A program made the translations under genes and the position numbers. Source: Liquidambar formosana (Eukaryota > Streptophyta > Magnoliopsida > Saxifragales > Altingiaceae). Taken from it: a stretch of DNA of 64,000 bases. The stretch lies in assembly GCA_039720395.1 (NCBI GenBank), contig CM077834.1, positions 3,988,607 through 4,052,606 of the forward strand, written 5' to 3'. This document shows positions 11,401-22,566 of the stretch, piece by piece. Under the pieces are notes generated by a model that was not told where the DNA came from, ran no database searches, and saw only the letters and a list, made by a program, of their open reading frames with translations. Position 1 is the stretch's first letter; every line of letters begins with the position of its first letter.

Positions 11401-12100
11401 ACATCCGACTCATTGCTCAACGAAGGAATGATAAGAAAACATAAACAAACCACTTCAATGTACATTAATACAATTTTTACTTCATCAAAAATGTGCACAA
11501 TACCACTTTGTGGCTAATTCTTCATATTTCGAGATAACTTCATACTTAAGTTTCAAATTTTCATCTTCTTTTCGCCTCCTCAGTTTTCTCAGCAACCAAA
11601 CAGACCCACTTGATTGCACAGCGTAATAGAAAATACCCATCTTTTAAAACTCAAAGAGGCATCAAAATTTTCAAATGACCTCCGATAAATTAAGATATAT
11701 ATATATATATATAGACACACACACACAAACCTTTTCAAGCTGCTTCATGAGGGAAACGAGAATGGAATTGGTGGTTTTGGTACGCTCGCTCTGAGGTATC
11801 CTCAACCCTCGTTCCATCGCATACAATCGACCTGAAAGAAAAATCATATCAAAATCATGCTCAAACGACGCCGTATTCGAATGAAACACAACACGGGATG
11901 GAAGGGCAGAGATCAATTTTTTTCCTTTTTTTGTTGTTGGTAAACTTAGGGTTTTGGAGGCCATAGTTGATCAAGGATTTAGGATTTTTCAAAGAGAAAG
12001 ACTTACAGTAGTAAGCAACGAGGGGTTCGTGCTTCTGCAACTCGTCGGCTCGTTGAAGGTACGGTAGGAGAAGCTTTGCTGGCTCGTTGTCGCTTGCCAT
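8453..12100 (-). CDS. LIP5: LIP5 / VTA1-like vacuolar sorting protein (430 aa, 6 exons)
   Basis: Positive regulator of the AAA ATPase SKD1/Vps4, which disassembles ESCRT-III at multivesicular endosomes. Coding exons: 12007-12100, 11731-11831, 10659-10768, 10101-10176, 9731-9871, 8453-9223. All introns are GT-AG and phases match, giving 430 aa, close to the roughly 420 aa of the Arabidopsis protein. The N-terminal Vta1 region (about 1-160) has the family strings YLQRADELQKHEPLVAYYC and KADKQDRAGRADL. A long Pro/Ser/Tyr/Gln-rich linker follows, with four 10-aa repeats. The C-terminal Vta1 domain (about 385-430) has KAARFAVGALAFDDVSVAV. Start: first ATG followed by SDNEPAKLLLPYLQ. The promoter side is short, ending at a transposon near 12371. 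Confidence 0.95.
8881..9000 (-). repeat. Four 30-bp coding repeats in the LIP5 linker
   Basis: Four head-to-tail units of exactly 30 bp, each beginning gcacatgc on the plus strand. On the coding strand they give four decapeptides of the QEPQxHVPYx type. The first unit is the most altered. This is coding length variation, not a CRISPR array. Confidence 0.9.
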
Positions 12101-12149
12101 CGGAGTTCCCTGGTTTTCTAGAGAGAGAAAAATAGGAGAGAGAGAGGGG

Positions 12150-12370
12150 GGGGGGGGGATGGACTCTATTCTATTCTGCCGAGGCAATTGCTTTCAGGGA
12201 AAAGGAAGAAAGTTCCTAATATGATTTCCACCTTAAGACGACATCGTTTTGTCTGAAGTACAATTTTTTAACCCAAGTCATTGATTGTTTCCTCGGCGTC
12301 CCCCCCCCCCCATGCGAAAATTTGGAAGGACAATGCTATTGGACCCTTAACAGGGAGGACCCATGACTAA
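12150..12370 (-). promoter_or_regulatory. LIP5 leader and proximal promoter
   Basis: Region just upstream of the LIP5 ATG. It holds a GA-rich tract and G run (12122-12158), which on the coding strand is a pyrimidine-rich leader common in plant 5' UTRs, and a C10 run near 12301-12310. No clear TATA box identified. Confidence 0.35.
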
Positions 12371-13450
12371 GGCCCAGTTTGAGAAACTGTAATTTTTGCT
12401 TTTAGGCAAAAACAAAAAAGAATTAGAAGTTATGAGAAATAGAAAATAATCGGTATCTATTTGAAAACTGTATTTCAAAAGTATTATTAGAGTTGAATGT
12501 GATTTTTTATCTGTTTGGGAAGAAAATTTACTGAAATTGTTATATCCCTAAATTGATTAAACTGTCTCTTATAATAAATGATTTTTTTTTTCTGTTTTTT
12601 ATTTTTTATTTTTTATTTGCTCTATTTGGTATTAGTAATTATTTTTTATTTTTATATTTTTAATATTAATGATTGGGGGTATCCTTGGCTGTACTCTTAT
12701 TGAAATTTGAGCTCAAACTATTTCCCTAACAACATAGGCAAGACATCACATAACCACACAAGCAACAAGAGCGGCGAGGAGTCAAAACGATAACCTTTGG
12801 AAAACACACACAAGAGTACTTGACCTCTCAACCAACCCTACAATGGTGTATTACTAGAGATTTTGCTTACATTTGTCTTTTAAATTTTAAATTTTAAATT
12901 TTATTTCTTTGCTTAAAACAAAGAAGAAGAAAAAAAAAAGAGCATAAATCGATATATATTATTTAAAAAAATATATCACAAATCCAAATTTTATGGAATC
13001 AATTCTTTAAAAAATTCCAACAAGTATAAATCAATGAATATAGGAAGGGAGAAAAAAAAAAGATTTGAAGTTTAAATTAGTATCCTACAGATTTAAGTTG
13101 ATTGAAATTACTAATACATTGATACCAATAGGAGAGAGGAGTATAGTCGCAAGAGAGAAGAGGAGCTGGGTTTAAGGTGGAGCTATTATCATTTTGTTAA
13201 AGGATATGGGTGGAAAAAATTGTTTTCATACTCAAGTATTAAAGGTAGTTTTGGAAATATGAAAAATTATTAAAATCCTTTGCAAAAGTTGACAACAGCT
13301 TCTGATTAGAAATTGGAGACAGTTTGCTTATTATAAAATCACTTTTTAAGTTTAGAAGTGATTATGATTTAGGTTGCCAAACAGGACCAAAAGTGATTTT
13401 ATATTTCAAAAGTAATTTTGGACTATCTAAAAGCTTAGCCAAATAGGGCC
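12371..13450. mobile_element. Possible Harbinger-like element remnant
   Basis: The ends ggcccagtttga and, in reverse complement, ggccctatttggc resemble each other and the Tourist-type ends at 7845. A TAA direct repeat flanks them (12368-12370 and 13451-13453). About 1.08 kb of AT-rich interior shows no transposase frame. Short ends and a 3-bp duplication can arise by chance, hence the modest confidence. Confidence 0.45.
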
Positions 13451-13731
13451 TAATTCATTTTAAAACTTTGAAAATTCATAATTAATTCATTTTAGATTCA
13501 AATCAGGTTATTCAAAATGCTACAGAAAACTTATGAGATGCACTTTCTATGAAAAATAGCAGTTGGGTCTCAAACATAGCATAAAGATACAAATTTTAAG
13601 CACGAATTTTATGTATTTCAGCAATGAAAAAAAAGAAAAAAAGGAAATACCAAAGCACTTTTTTTTCCCCTAATTTCTCCGAACCCTCAAGTGAATATGG
13701 AAGAGGGTTTTTTCAGGGTTTTTCTTTCTTT

Positions 13732-13733
<2 letters not shown>

Positions 13734-13774
<41 letters not shown>
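13734..13774. repeat. Homopolymer T41 (A41 on minus strand)
   Basis: Uninterrupted run of 41 T on the plus strand. On the minus strand it reads as a poly(A) tract about 330 bases downstream of the last in-frame stop of the broken coding fragment at 14108-14447, preceded by text that resembles a 3' UTR. Confidence 0.9.
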
Positions 13775-13775
<1 letters not shown>

Positions 13776-14107
13776 GCTGGATGATTCAGCTGTTATGTAC
13801 TATATAATATCTCTACACCTCATGCTTGATTTAATAGAAAAAGACTCCACAAGATACAGTAATCTCATGCAAGGGCATGTCTCCACACCATAATCAATCA
13901 AATTTCAAAACTTAGCACATAAACTGTAAAATTGCATGATCGAATTGAAAACCTCCAAAAGTTGTGTTACAAACAAAATTACAGTGAGATAGCAGAGCAC
14001 TTTGTTCAAAAATGTACAAAAAGAAACATATATTTCATTCTACAATGCCATCAACCCTCAAACAAAATGAAATCACATACTGCCTTACAGTCGTTGATGG
14101 TTTGGCC

Positions 14108-14447
14108 TTAGTTGGCGACAGATTTCTGCGTACACTCGATAGAATATCTTTTCTTTCGATCCCTTGCGCAAAAGGTCATTGCAGTGGGCCAGTGGCAGAA
14201 GTACCTCAATTGATTGATGTTGCAAAGACAAAGTTTCCTCTTGGCAAAAAGAGACAGCCAATTGATGTAGTCGAGTTGCTCTGGTATCATATAATCTTGT
14301 AATCCATAAGGCAATGTGGGTCAGTGGGTGCACACATCTTCCTGGGGTTTGAACAAAATTAGAGGTGCCCTGTTGCTTAGGTGAGCTCTCCTCTCAAACA
14401 GGAAATACTCAATTGCTTCATATCTTTCCGCAATATCAAAAATCAAC
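14108..14447 (-). pseudogene. Unidentified broken coding fragment
   Basis: I do not recognise the family. A splice-acceptor-like sequence (tatacag) precedes 14447. From it one frame reads DIAERYEAIEYFLFERRAHL and then APLILFKPQEDVCTH before TGA. The same frame then continues with PTLPYGLQDYMIPEQLDYIN and WLSLFAKRK to a TAA at 14108-14110. The protein-like composition on both sides of the internal TGA suggests a former coding exon carrying a nonsense change. Alternatively the real end is the TGA and the rest is 3' UTR. No clear upstream exon was linked to it. Confidence 0.4.
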
Positions 14448-15313
14448 CTGTATATTGTATGTAGGAAAAATAAAGAAGATGCTATTGTATAAAATAAAAT
14501 TAGTACAAGAATTACAGAAATACAAATAGTATCAATTGAGGCATGTACAAAGCATTGTCCTTAAAAGTAGTTTCGCCCCTCTGAGTATTCAACTCAGTGC
14601 AGTAGGTCACAACGCTCTACCCTTCAAGATTCAACAATCAGACTCCCACAAGCGTACACTCGCAAATGTATGAGTGAAACAAAAAACTCAGAATGCTCCT
14701 AACTTTCAAATATAAAATTGCAGAAGAAAAAAAAACAAAGAGAAGACGAGAAGAGACGAATGCAGACCGATCTGATTCCTTACCCAAAACACAACCTTAG
14801 GTCTATTTTTAACACAAACCTCATGAATATGTATACCTGAATATAAGGGCTATCTAATTCCAAATTAAATCATTCAAAGTACTACACTTAGTATCAAAAA
14901 CTCAAATTCGTGAACTTGAATTAGAGTTAATGTTACACAATCAATTCCTAGAAATTTGTGAAATGCCACCATTTAAAATTTTTGCTCGTATTTGTAACGA
15001 TGATTATCATTTTTTATTTTTTTTTTTAGAATTTGTTGATTCAAGATGATGAATTTGTACCTTTAATACTATGTAAAATACCTTGAATTATATAATTTCG
15101 ATTTGGACACCCAAACAAGCCCTGAATAGTTTTTATTTTTTATTTTTTTCATTTTTTTTGTAACATAAATAAAAAAGTCATTACATCAATTTATAAGAAT
15201 TCGGCGAAGTGCCATTGGCCCTAACTATTTTAGTCACCACCTTCCAAAGAAGAAAAAGAAAGATAAAACACATGCAGCTCCATTAATGAATGGATAAGCT
15301 CAGTTATTAGTGG

Positions 15314-15848
15314 CTATGTCCTAAGAGAGTCAGAAATCAAACTAAGACCTTCCAGTTCTTGAGCAACTGGCTTCTTCATTTCTTCTTTGATCGAATTAGG
15401 AGGTGTTGGACCTGCAAAAGGCTCTCCAACACCCAAGTTAGAAAATGCCCAAAGAGAAAGGAAGAATTAATGGAGAATGTTGCATACCTTTTTTCCTAAA
15501 TGATAATGGATTTTTATACCCTTATCATTGAAGTTCTAAGAGTTTCCAGTGTGATAGTTGTCATTATCCTAGAAGCCCATAAGCGTGGCTCTTATACCAT
15601 TTTTTTTCTTTTCTTCTTTTTTAAATCAGCAAAAAGGTTGAGGCAAAATTACACCCACACACCAATAGAGAAAAGTTACACCCAACAAAACAAACATAAT
15701 ACTTGAATACAATCACCAATTAAAATTCTTTATTTTGTTAGACAATGAACAACCACATACAAGTCAGAAGAACCCTAGAACTAGCAACATTTTCATAGTT
15801 ACATGACATAGAAATTACATAAATATAATCTGACTTACCCGGATCCAT
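15314..15848 (-). CDS. Possible tiny two-exon gene (35 aa)
   Basis: ATG at 15848 followed by a 10-bp coding exon (15839-15848) and a strong GTAAGT donor. A good acceptor (tttgcag) opens exon 15314-15411, which ends in TAG. The phases agree and give a 35-residue peptide starting MDPGPTPPNSIKEEMKK and ending SLISDSLRT. It may be a real micropeptide, the 5' end of the broken gene whose fragment lies at 14108-14447, or chance. Nothing in it identifies a function. Confidence 0.3.
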
Positions 15849-16194
15849 AATCACAAATTCTACGCGGTCAAGCTTCAATTAAAAATTGCTCATTCAGTTG
15901 ATGCCCTCTTCATATGTTATGATGAGTAGTCAATATATAGTAATGGAAAAACCCTACATAATCTATTATAGGGAGAGGGAAGACTAGTTTTTTAGTTCAT
16001 TATAACTCAACTTACCTATTTATATAGAAGATGCTTAGGAAACCACTTCTTTATTGCTTAATAAAAAATTAAAAAAAAACTTTTACGGAGTTTAAAATGA
16101 AAAATAACAATAAAGAGAAAATAAAGGGGGAAAAAAGGAATATCGACTTTGGTTATATATATTCTCCGGGGTATACGCCGGGGTTTTATTATTA

Positions 16195-16606
16195 GAGTGA
16201 GGCTATTGCCATCACATAAAGTACTCAAAGCTCCCATTAATTTATACTTTTTGAGGTTTTATGAAAAATATAAAAAGTTTTTACGAAAATTAATCGCATT
16301 GTTCACTAGAGAACATCATTCTGAACAACTTTGTAGAAAATTTTTTTTCCAAAATCTATCATTTAAGCAGACTTTTTGGCCATTTACAATCTTTATTTCA
16401 TTTTTCATGAGAAATTAATTGCTAAAAAGTCTATTTAAATGATATATTTTGGAAAAACTCTCTTCTACAAAGTTGTCTAGAATGATGTTTTCTAGTAGAC
16501 TATGTGATTAGTTTTCATAAGTTTTTTTTATATTTTTCATAAAACCTTAAAAATGTAAATTAAATAGGAGGTTTAGAGTATTTTATGGAATGGCAATAGC
16601 CTGCCC
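16195..16606. mobile_element. Foldback MITE, Mutator-type, copy C
   Basis: About 412 bp with ends gagtgaggctattgcc and, inverted, gggcaggctattgcc. Perfect 9-bp target duplication TTATTATTA at 16186-16194 and 16607-16615. The core (gaaaaatataaaaagttttt, then words like catcattctgaacaacttt and aaaatctatcattta) is shared with copies A, B and D. More diverged than B and D are from each other. Confidence 0.85.
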
Positions 16607-16641
16607 TTATTATTATTCAGAATTGCTACTACTGTTTCAAA

Positions 16642-17318
16642 GTGGCTCCACGAACTTGGTCAGACCTCCCAAAAGAGCTCATCCATCTGATCTTCGACCG
16701 GTTAACCGACACCGTCGATCTTTTATGTTGCGGAGGCGTCTGTGTTTCATGGCGATTCGTAGTTGACCGTCTCCAATGGCGAAGCCAGTGTGTTTCCGGA
16801 AATATTTTACATTGCGAGGTGGTCCGTTTCCCACGAGTAGAGCTTGCTGCAACTGAAGCCACCCCAACATTGCACAGGCTATAATTACTTGGTGAGGTCG
16901 GGAGATTTGTTATTAGTTATTAGATTCATACGGAGGGAACAAAAATTGCGGCGGCCACAGCCTCCTTCATTTGTTAGTTCACATAGAACTACTGATTTTA
17001 AGGTCTACAAATTGGATTGGGGTGAAAGAAGGTGGAGTCTTGTGGAGAATTTGGGTGATGAGGCCATCCTCTTGGGCAGGTAAAGTTCTATATCGGTATC
17101 TGCAAGCAGCTGCCATTCGGGAGAATATAGAGCAATTTGCATCTATTTCATTGACGACACACAAGAATGGCATACAACCAAAGATCCTCGCCATGACACT
17201 GGGGTACACCACATATGACATAGGGAACAGGCACTTTGAGTGGCTTTACCAGTCTTCACCCATTTGGATTACTCCTCTGAATTGGATTAGACCAACAATA
17301 TTGATAGATCATAATTAA
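16642..17318 (+). pseudogene. F-box/DUF295-type pseudogene fragment
   Basis: Reading from 16642 gives WSDLPKELIHLIFDRLTDTV followed by VCVSWRFVVDRL, a typical plant F-box. Further on, in other frames, come DFKVYKLDWGERRWSLVENL and a region ending HFEWLYQSSPIWITPLNW, like the DUF295 domain of SKIP23-type F-box proteins (SCF ubiquitin-ligase adaptors). No ATG opens the F-box (the frame begins at GTG), and at least two frame changes and missing central sequence break it. It starts a few bases from the right target duplication of MITE copy C. Confidence 0.8.
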
Positions 17319-17571
17319 AGATACGAGAGAATGCAAAGTATGTGGAATAATTATGGTTTAATTGCTCATTAATTAGTATTATTATTGTTATTATTTCATG
17401 CATGTATTTCCTTAATCAAGTACCAGTTATTCCCTTTTCTTTCTGGCAAGTTATCAAATACAAATAACAATAATTATTATTATTGGTTTTGTCATTTTGT
17501 AGGCATAGACGAAATTGTGGGTTTTTGGCTCAATCAAATTGGATGTTGGGTTGATTAATAAATTGGTCAAA

Positions 17572-17967
17572 GCGAACGGCTATTGCAACCCCCCATCCTT
17601 ATAACTCCATCTTTTTTTTCAGTTTTTAAGATTTTATGAAAAATATAAAAGGTTTTTACAAAAACGGATCGCTTGGTCTACTAGAAAACATCATTTTGAA
17701 CAACTTTACAGAAGAAAGTTTTTTCAAAATCTATCGTTTAGGTAGACTTTTTGGCAAAAAACGAAATAAAGGCTATAAATGGATAAAATGTATATTTAAA
17801 CGATAGATTTAGGAAAAACTTTATTCTACAAAGTTATTCAAAATAATGTTTTCTAATGGACATCACGGCCAATTTTCATAAAAACCATTTATATTTTGAA
17901 TAAAACCTTAAAAACCTAAAGGATGGGGGTGGGGTGATAGGAATGGGGGGTTGCAATAGCCATTCCC
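17572..17967. mobile_element. Foldback MITE, Mutator-type, copy D
   Basis: About 396 bp, ends gcgaacggctattgcaac and, inverted, gggaatggctattgcaac. Perfect 9-bp target duplication TTGGTCAAA at 17563-17571 and 17968-17976. Nearly the same sequence as copy B, and the two halves form a long hairpin. Confidence 0.9.
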
Positions 17968-17976
17968 TTGGTCAAA

Positions 17977-18509
17977 TTAGGTAATGCATTTGAACAGGTA
18001 TTAAGCCCATTTAAACAGTAATCATCAGATTTTCTTTCCTATGTGGTTTAATTCCATTTTGAGTCGGACTTACCATATTTCTCTAGGTACCAGCCTCACG
18101 GTGTGGCTGTTACTTGCTTTTTGGGCACTGATCTTGGTTTTCACTCTGGAATTATCCTTTTCAGACCACATTTTCCACTAAAACACACTTTTCAGAAGCC
18201 CCACAAAAGCAGTAGTGATTTTAACAGGTTTCAAGTCATCCTTTAAAGCTGTGAAAAGGTATATGATTTAAGATGTCATTAAACTGGCTTGATCACATTC
18301 ACCGTGCATGCTACAATAGATTTTCGAATCAAAACTCGAGCAAATAAAGCACTTTAAATTGAAATACGCTCCCGAATATCAATACAACATACACAGCTAA
18401 AAACAGTATCTACTCTCCAACAACTCCTCAGTGTTTATAAAACATATCCCTACAGAGGCAACTAGTAAGATCACAAAGGGTGTAAACCTACAGATTTCTC
18501 TTATTAGTA
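17977..18509 (-). other. MAP65-1 downstream region
   Basis: No other gene seen. Bases from about 18300 to 18509 are probably the MAP65-1 3' UTR. I could not single out a poly(A) signal. Confidence 0.4.
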
Positions 18510-20250
18510 TCATGGTGAAGCCGGAACTGGGTCGGTACCAGAAACATGGGAAGCAGCATCCTCTTTTGATATGGCAACATAGTTTGAAGGAGCAACTGGC
18601 CTGGTATTATCCCTCTTCCCATCTTTAGGTGTGGATCTGCCACCATTTTGATGCGCAGGAAGAGATAGCCGTCTGCTAGGAGTTCCATTAGCCCCTCCAT
18701 TTACACGTGGGCCTACCACCTTCTTTGAACCAAGACTTGGTCGACCAGGGCTAGGCCTTGAACCAAAAATGGCTTCTTGTTCAGTGTTTAGCTGCTCATG
18801 GAATTTTTTCTGATCCTGCGAAAGCCCAAAGATTATAATCCCATTTAGTTTATGAAACAAGTGGTCATCACGGAGCCCAAAGCCCATGTGAGATTGAAGT
18901 CATGTCAAGATTAAGTGGTCCAAATTTAGACATGATCACCCCTTAAGAATCCAGTCAATTTGCACTTACCCTCATCCTCCGCTTCTCTTCTTCTCTGTCA
19001 TGCCTGAGCATGGCATATTCATCTAGCATGGCAAGGAGAGGAACACCATCGTAAGTAAATGATATGTCGCGTTCTTCTTCCCATGCCCGAGTTTTGGCAA
19101 TCAAGGTATCAACCAAAGCTACATGGCCAAGAAAACCAATCAGTAAGAAAGAAGCACGAAATCTCTCGACTATGTATTTCCACTAGACCATACATGGTAG
19201 CAAGCACTGTCACCTTCCATCTCCCATGCACAAACGACAAGTTCATAAATGCATCCATCGTGACAAAACATTACATTGTGGGAGTTTCTACTTAATGGAC
19301 TAATGATCACATGAAGGTTGCATTCCTCAAAGATGAAACTTTACACAATTGCACTAGTGACCATCTTAAAGCGTTTCACAGTTGGAACATTATTTTTCAT
19401 TAAATCCACCATCATCATGTTGAAGATTAACTACCTTCAATTAATTAAGATGAAGGTTTAAACTTCTTGATGTAAGAAATAAAAGGTCTATGTTAGACTC
19501 TGCAATCATCTCCTCAACTAACTAATGACATTCTATCACGAAGGCAGGTTAAGGGTAAGGAAAGACGGATCAAGACCTGAGATTGAGTTGCTAGAAATGA
19601 ATGGAAATGAATTTACATTTAAGTAGCATTTTTGTTTGAAGTTGCGTAACTTCACTAATGCACACGCATTTCCATCCATAAAAGCATATCAAATTTTATA
19701 TAGATATTAAAAGAAGAAGAAAAAAAAATGCTAAAGATACCAGATAAATTCATCCCTCCTTTTACTGGCTGAAGTGGCAGTAGCAAATCAGAATTAATAG
19801 AAAAGTTGGTTCCTTTTTGTTTTAAACTAAGAGAGGGATAGTAAAATCCACATCATCCAGTGGATAAATCTGGAAATTTCATCCAATATACCTAGCAGCA
19901 CTCATAAAATTGTATGTAAAACTCAATTGCAAACAGATGTAGTCCTCTGATTCTACACATACCTGGAATTTTGTTGACCAGAATCCTGGCTTTTTCGGCC
20001 CGCTTGAGATTTAAGTGCGCACCCCTGCTTGCATTATACCTGTTTTCATCCTGTTTTTCAACAAGGCAAGGCCAGTAAGATGGAAATACCCTAATTGCTA
20101 CTGGGAAAATAGTAAGTTAAAGTATTCACATGGGAAGAACCTCCAATAATTTTGATCATGTTCTTTGCACTAAATCCTCTTCAGCTATAATAAAGACATG
20201 GAATTTCCTTTGATCTATGTAGTTATACTGAGAAGCTCAGACATGCACAC

Positions 20251-20293
<43 letters not shown>

Positions 20294-22566
20294 TACCCGA
20301 TTATAGTCTTCAAGCCAACTCTCTTCTTCACAAGCTGACATCCATTTCTCAACCTTGTCCAATATATCTTTTCTGCTGAGAGCCTCTTCTTTTGCTCTCA
20401 CTATTTGATTGTCCATGTCAGCCAGTAACTCAGAAGGCTCAACATTCCCAGAATCAATCAATGCCATAATTTTCTCTCGAGCAGCCTCTGGTTCTACTTC
20501 AATGTGAGCACGGACAAATATCTCTTCAAGCTCAGCTTGCTTCTTAAAAGCAATTTCCTTCATCCTACTGGCTTTTAGCTGATCAAGCCTTTCAACCTCC
20601 ACCTCAGCCTTAAGAACGAAAACGAGGAGATGAGTAAATAGTCAGCATTATCAAACATGCAATTCCACAAACTTAATGATTTAATATACCTGCTCGATGA
20701 GATCAAGAGCAAGAGCCCCAGGGATGGTCACCTCATCCACTGAAGCCGATATGTTACAGGTCACATGATTGAACAACCTCCGCTCCTCTGCCGGGGTATC
20801 CATCAGGTTCCACAGATCAATTAGCTGAGTTGCTAACTCTTGAAGCTGTAGAAAGTAGATACATTTCAGAATAATAAATTCATTTTGTTGGAAAAGAAAT
20901 TAGGTAGAGCTTTAGAGTGACAATCCATATATAAATCTTCCTTAAGTATGGAAAAGATTGACCAGAAATAGAGCAGTACATAACGTAAAGTGATACTTTG
21001 CAACTCATTTACAAAATATACTTTCTTGTTTTTTTTGATGAAGTAAAAGTATATTAATAACAAAAGGCTTAGCTCAAGTACAATTTACAAAATATACTTC
21101 TTCTTATCTTCTTTGACGGTTCTAAAATATACTTATTTCTTTAGGTAAAATATCTTATGCGGTATATGTTATATGTTTAGATAAAATACATATCATGATA
21201 GCATATTGCGCGTAGAGATAATACAACATGCAGAGTTTTCTAGGATCATACATGTCTAAGTTTTACAGTACAAGTGACAAGTGTATAGCAAAGTGATAAA
21301 ATCCTGACAAAATTTTTTCTACAAGTATCAATAGTTGAAGTGCTAAAAGAGTTACCCTGTGCAGCCTCTGCTTCTTATCTTCTTTTAGCCCCAAGACCGT
21401 CTTAGCGAGCCTAGATAAAGTATCATTGCTAATGCTTTTGGATTGCACACCAGTGGAGTCATTTAAGCTCGGATGAACTTCAGTAACAGTGCTGAAGAAG
21501 TCCATCCCAAGGACAGCACAGAGATCATGCACTGTGCTAACAAATTCAAGGACCTTATGCAACCTGTCACTCTGCCAGATCAAATAAGCAAGTGATTATG
21601 ATCAATGCCATGAATGTAGAAGCTAGCATTATATCATTTTATTTTATTTTAAAGAAAAGGAAGCATCCAGCATTATAGAACATCCTCGTATCCCTAGGAG
21701 TTCCAAATCAAGTGCTCGTATTATATCATTATTAAAGAATGGTCTGTTAGTCTTACCTTTTCTTTCTGAAGTTCTTGAAGTTGAGCATGATATTCATCCA
21801 ACTTTTTTAAGGTTAGGTCAGCTTCATCAACGACAGGAGTCCCGACCTGTTCACTAAGGTTCAAGTTCCCAGCAATTTCTCCACATATCTTCTGAATCTG
21901 TGACTGTACATCAGAAAACTCCCTTACTCTCTCGTCTTTCTGTTTCCATAACTGCTCGAGTGCCGGTGCTATAGCCGCAAGTTGTTCCTTGATTGTTCCT
22001 GAAGTATTCTCCGGCTATATAAAGCAAAAAAAGGAAATCCATGAGTAAGTGAGGTCACTATCTCCTACCATACACACTTAAGGAAGCTGCACTGATATCC
22101 ATCGCCATAGTAATAATTCCACTTCCTGGAACCACAGGCATAAATTCTGTATCTATAATGAGTGACATTAAGTGATTACTCACAATTCCGGCAAAAGATT
22201 TTTCTCCAAGAGCTGACAGAAGATTGGAGAGTTCAAGTTTGGCATCTGCCAAGGCCTGAAGAAGGTGGGCCCTCGACTTCACGGCCAGGTCAACCTTTCT
22301 CTTGTATACGTCCAAGCACTCCTGTTCCAACTGAAGAAGCATCTTATCTCGTTCCTCATCGCTTTCACCAACCTCATCCCAAATTTGCTGCAAGGAAGCA
22401 TCAATTATTTTATTAGCCTGTTGTCTCATTCCTCATATAATACCATGAATGCAGGACAGAATTTGGAAGTTAAAATAATTCAATAATGGATTGCCTGCAA
22501 TTTGTGCAGTAAAGAACCACAAGTGTTTTCTCCAAGAAGAGGGTTTTGAGCATCCGTCACAGCCAT
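18510..22566 (-). CDS. MAP65-1: 65-kDa microtubule-associated protein MAP65-1-like (586 aa, 9 coding exons)
   Basis: Ase1/PRC1/MAP65 family protein that cross-links antiparallel microtubules in cortical arrays and phragmoplast. Coding exons: 22495-22566, 22184-22387, 21757-22014, 21356-21571, 20690-20845, 20297-20608, 19963-20050, 18970-19118, 18510-18815. Frames close at 586 aa, essentially the Arabidopsis MAP65-1 length. Recognisable parts: [13 protein letters not shown] start, coiled-coil dimerisation and spectrin-like regions (about 25-400), microtubule-binding core [20 protein letters not shown] (about 395-415), and a basic Ser/Pro-rich tail (about 500-586) of the type phosphorylated by mitotic and MAP kinases. 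The first coding intron has a GC rather than GT donor (cag/gcaatc); no GT occurs before an in-frame stop. A non-coding leader exon lies upstream. MAP65-2 is the alternative name, being a close paralogue. Confidence 0.95.
20253..20290. repeat. GA microsatellite beside the MAP65-1 exon 6 donor
   Basis: About 18 GA repeats (TC on the coding strand) a few bases inside the intron after the donor at 20296. It lengthens an apparent open frame with a run of Ser-Leu codons, which is an artefact. Confidence 0.85.

Noticed and set aside
14085..14333. Second minus-strand frame over the broken fragment
   Set aside because: Overlaps the more protein-like frame that continues from the upstream acceptor; I could not support it as coding.
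16148..16418. 89-codon plus-strand frame
   Set aside because: Lies inside the foldback MITE; composition reflects AT-rich transposon sequence.
22162..22486. Plus-strand open frames across MAP65-1 exon 2
   Set aside because: Antisense to a well-supported coding exon.
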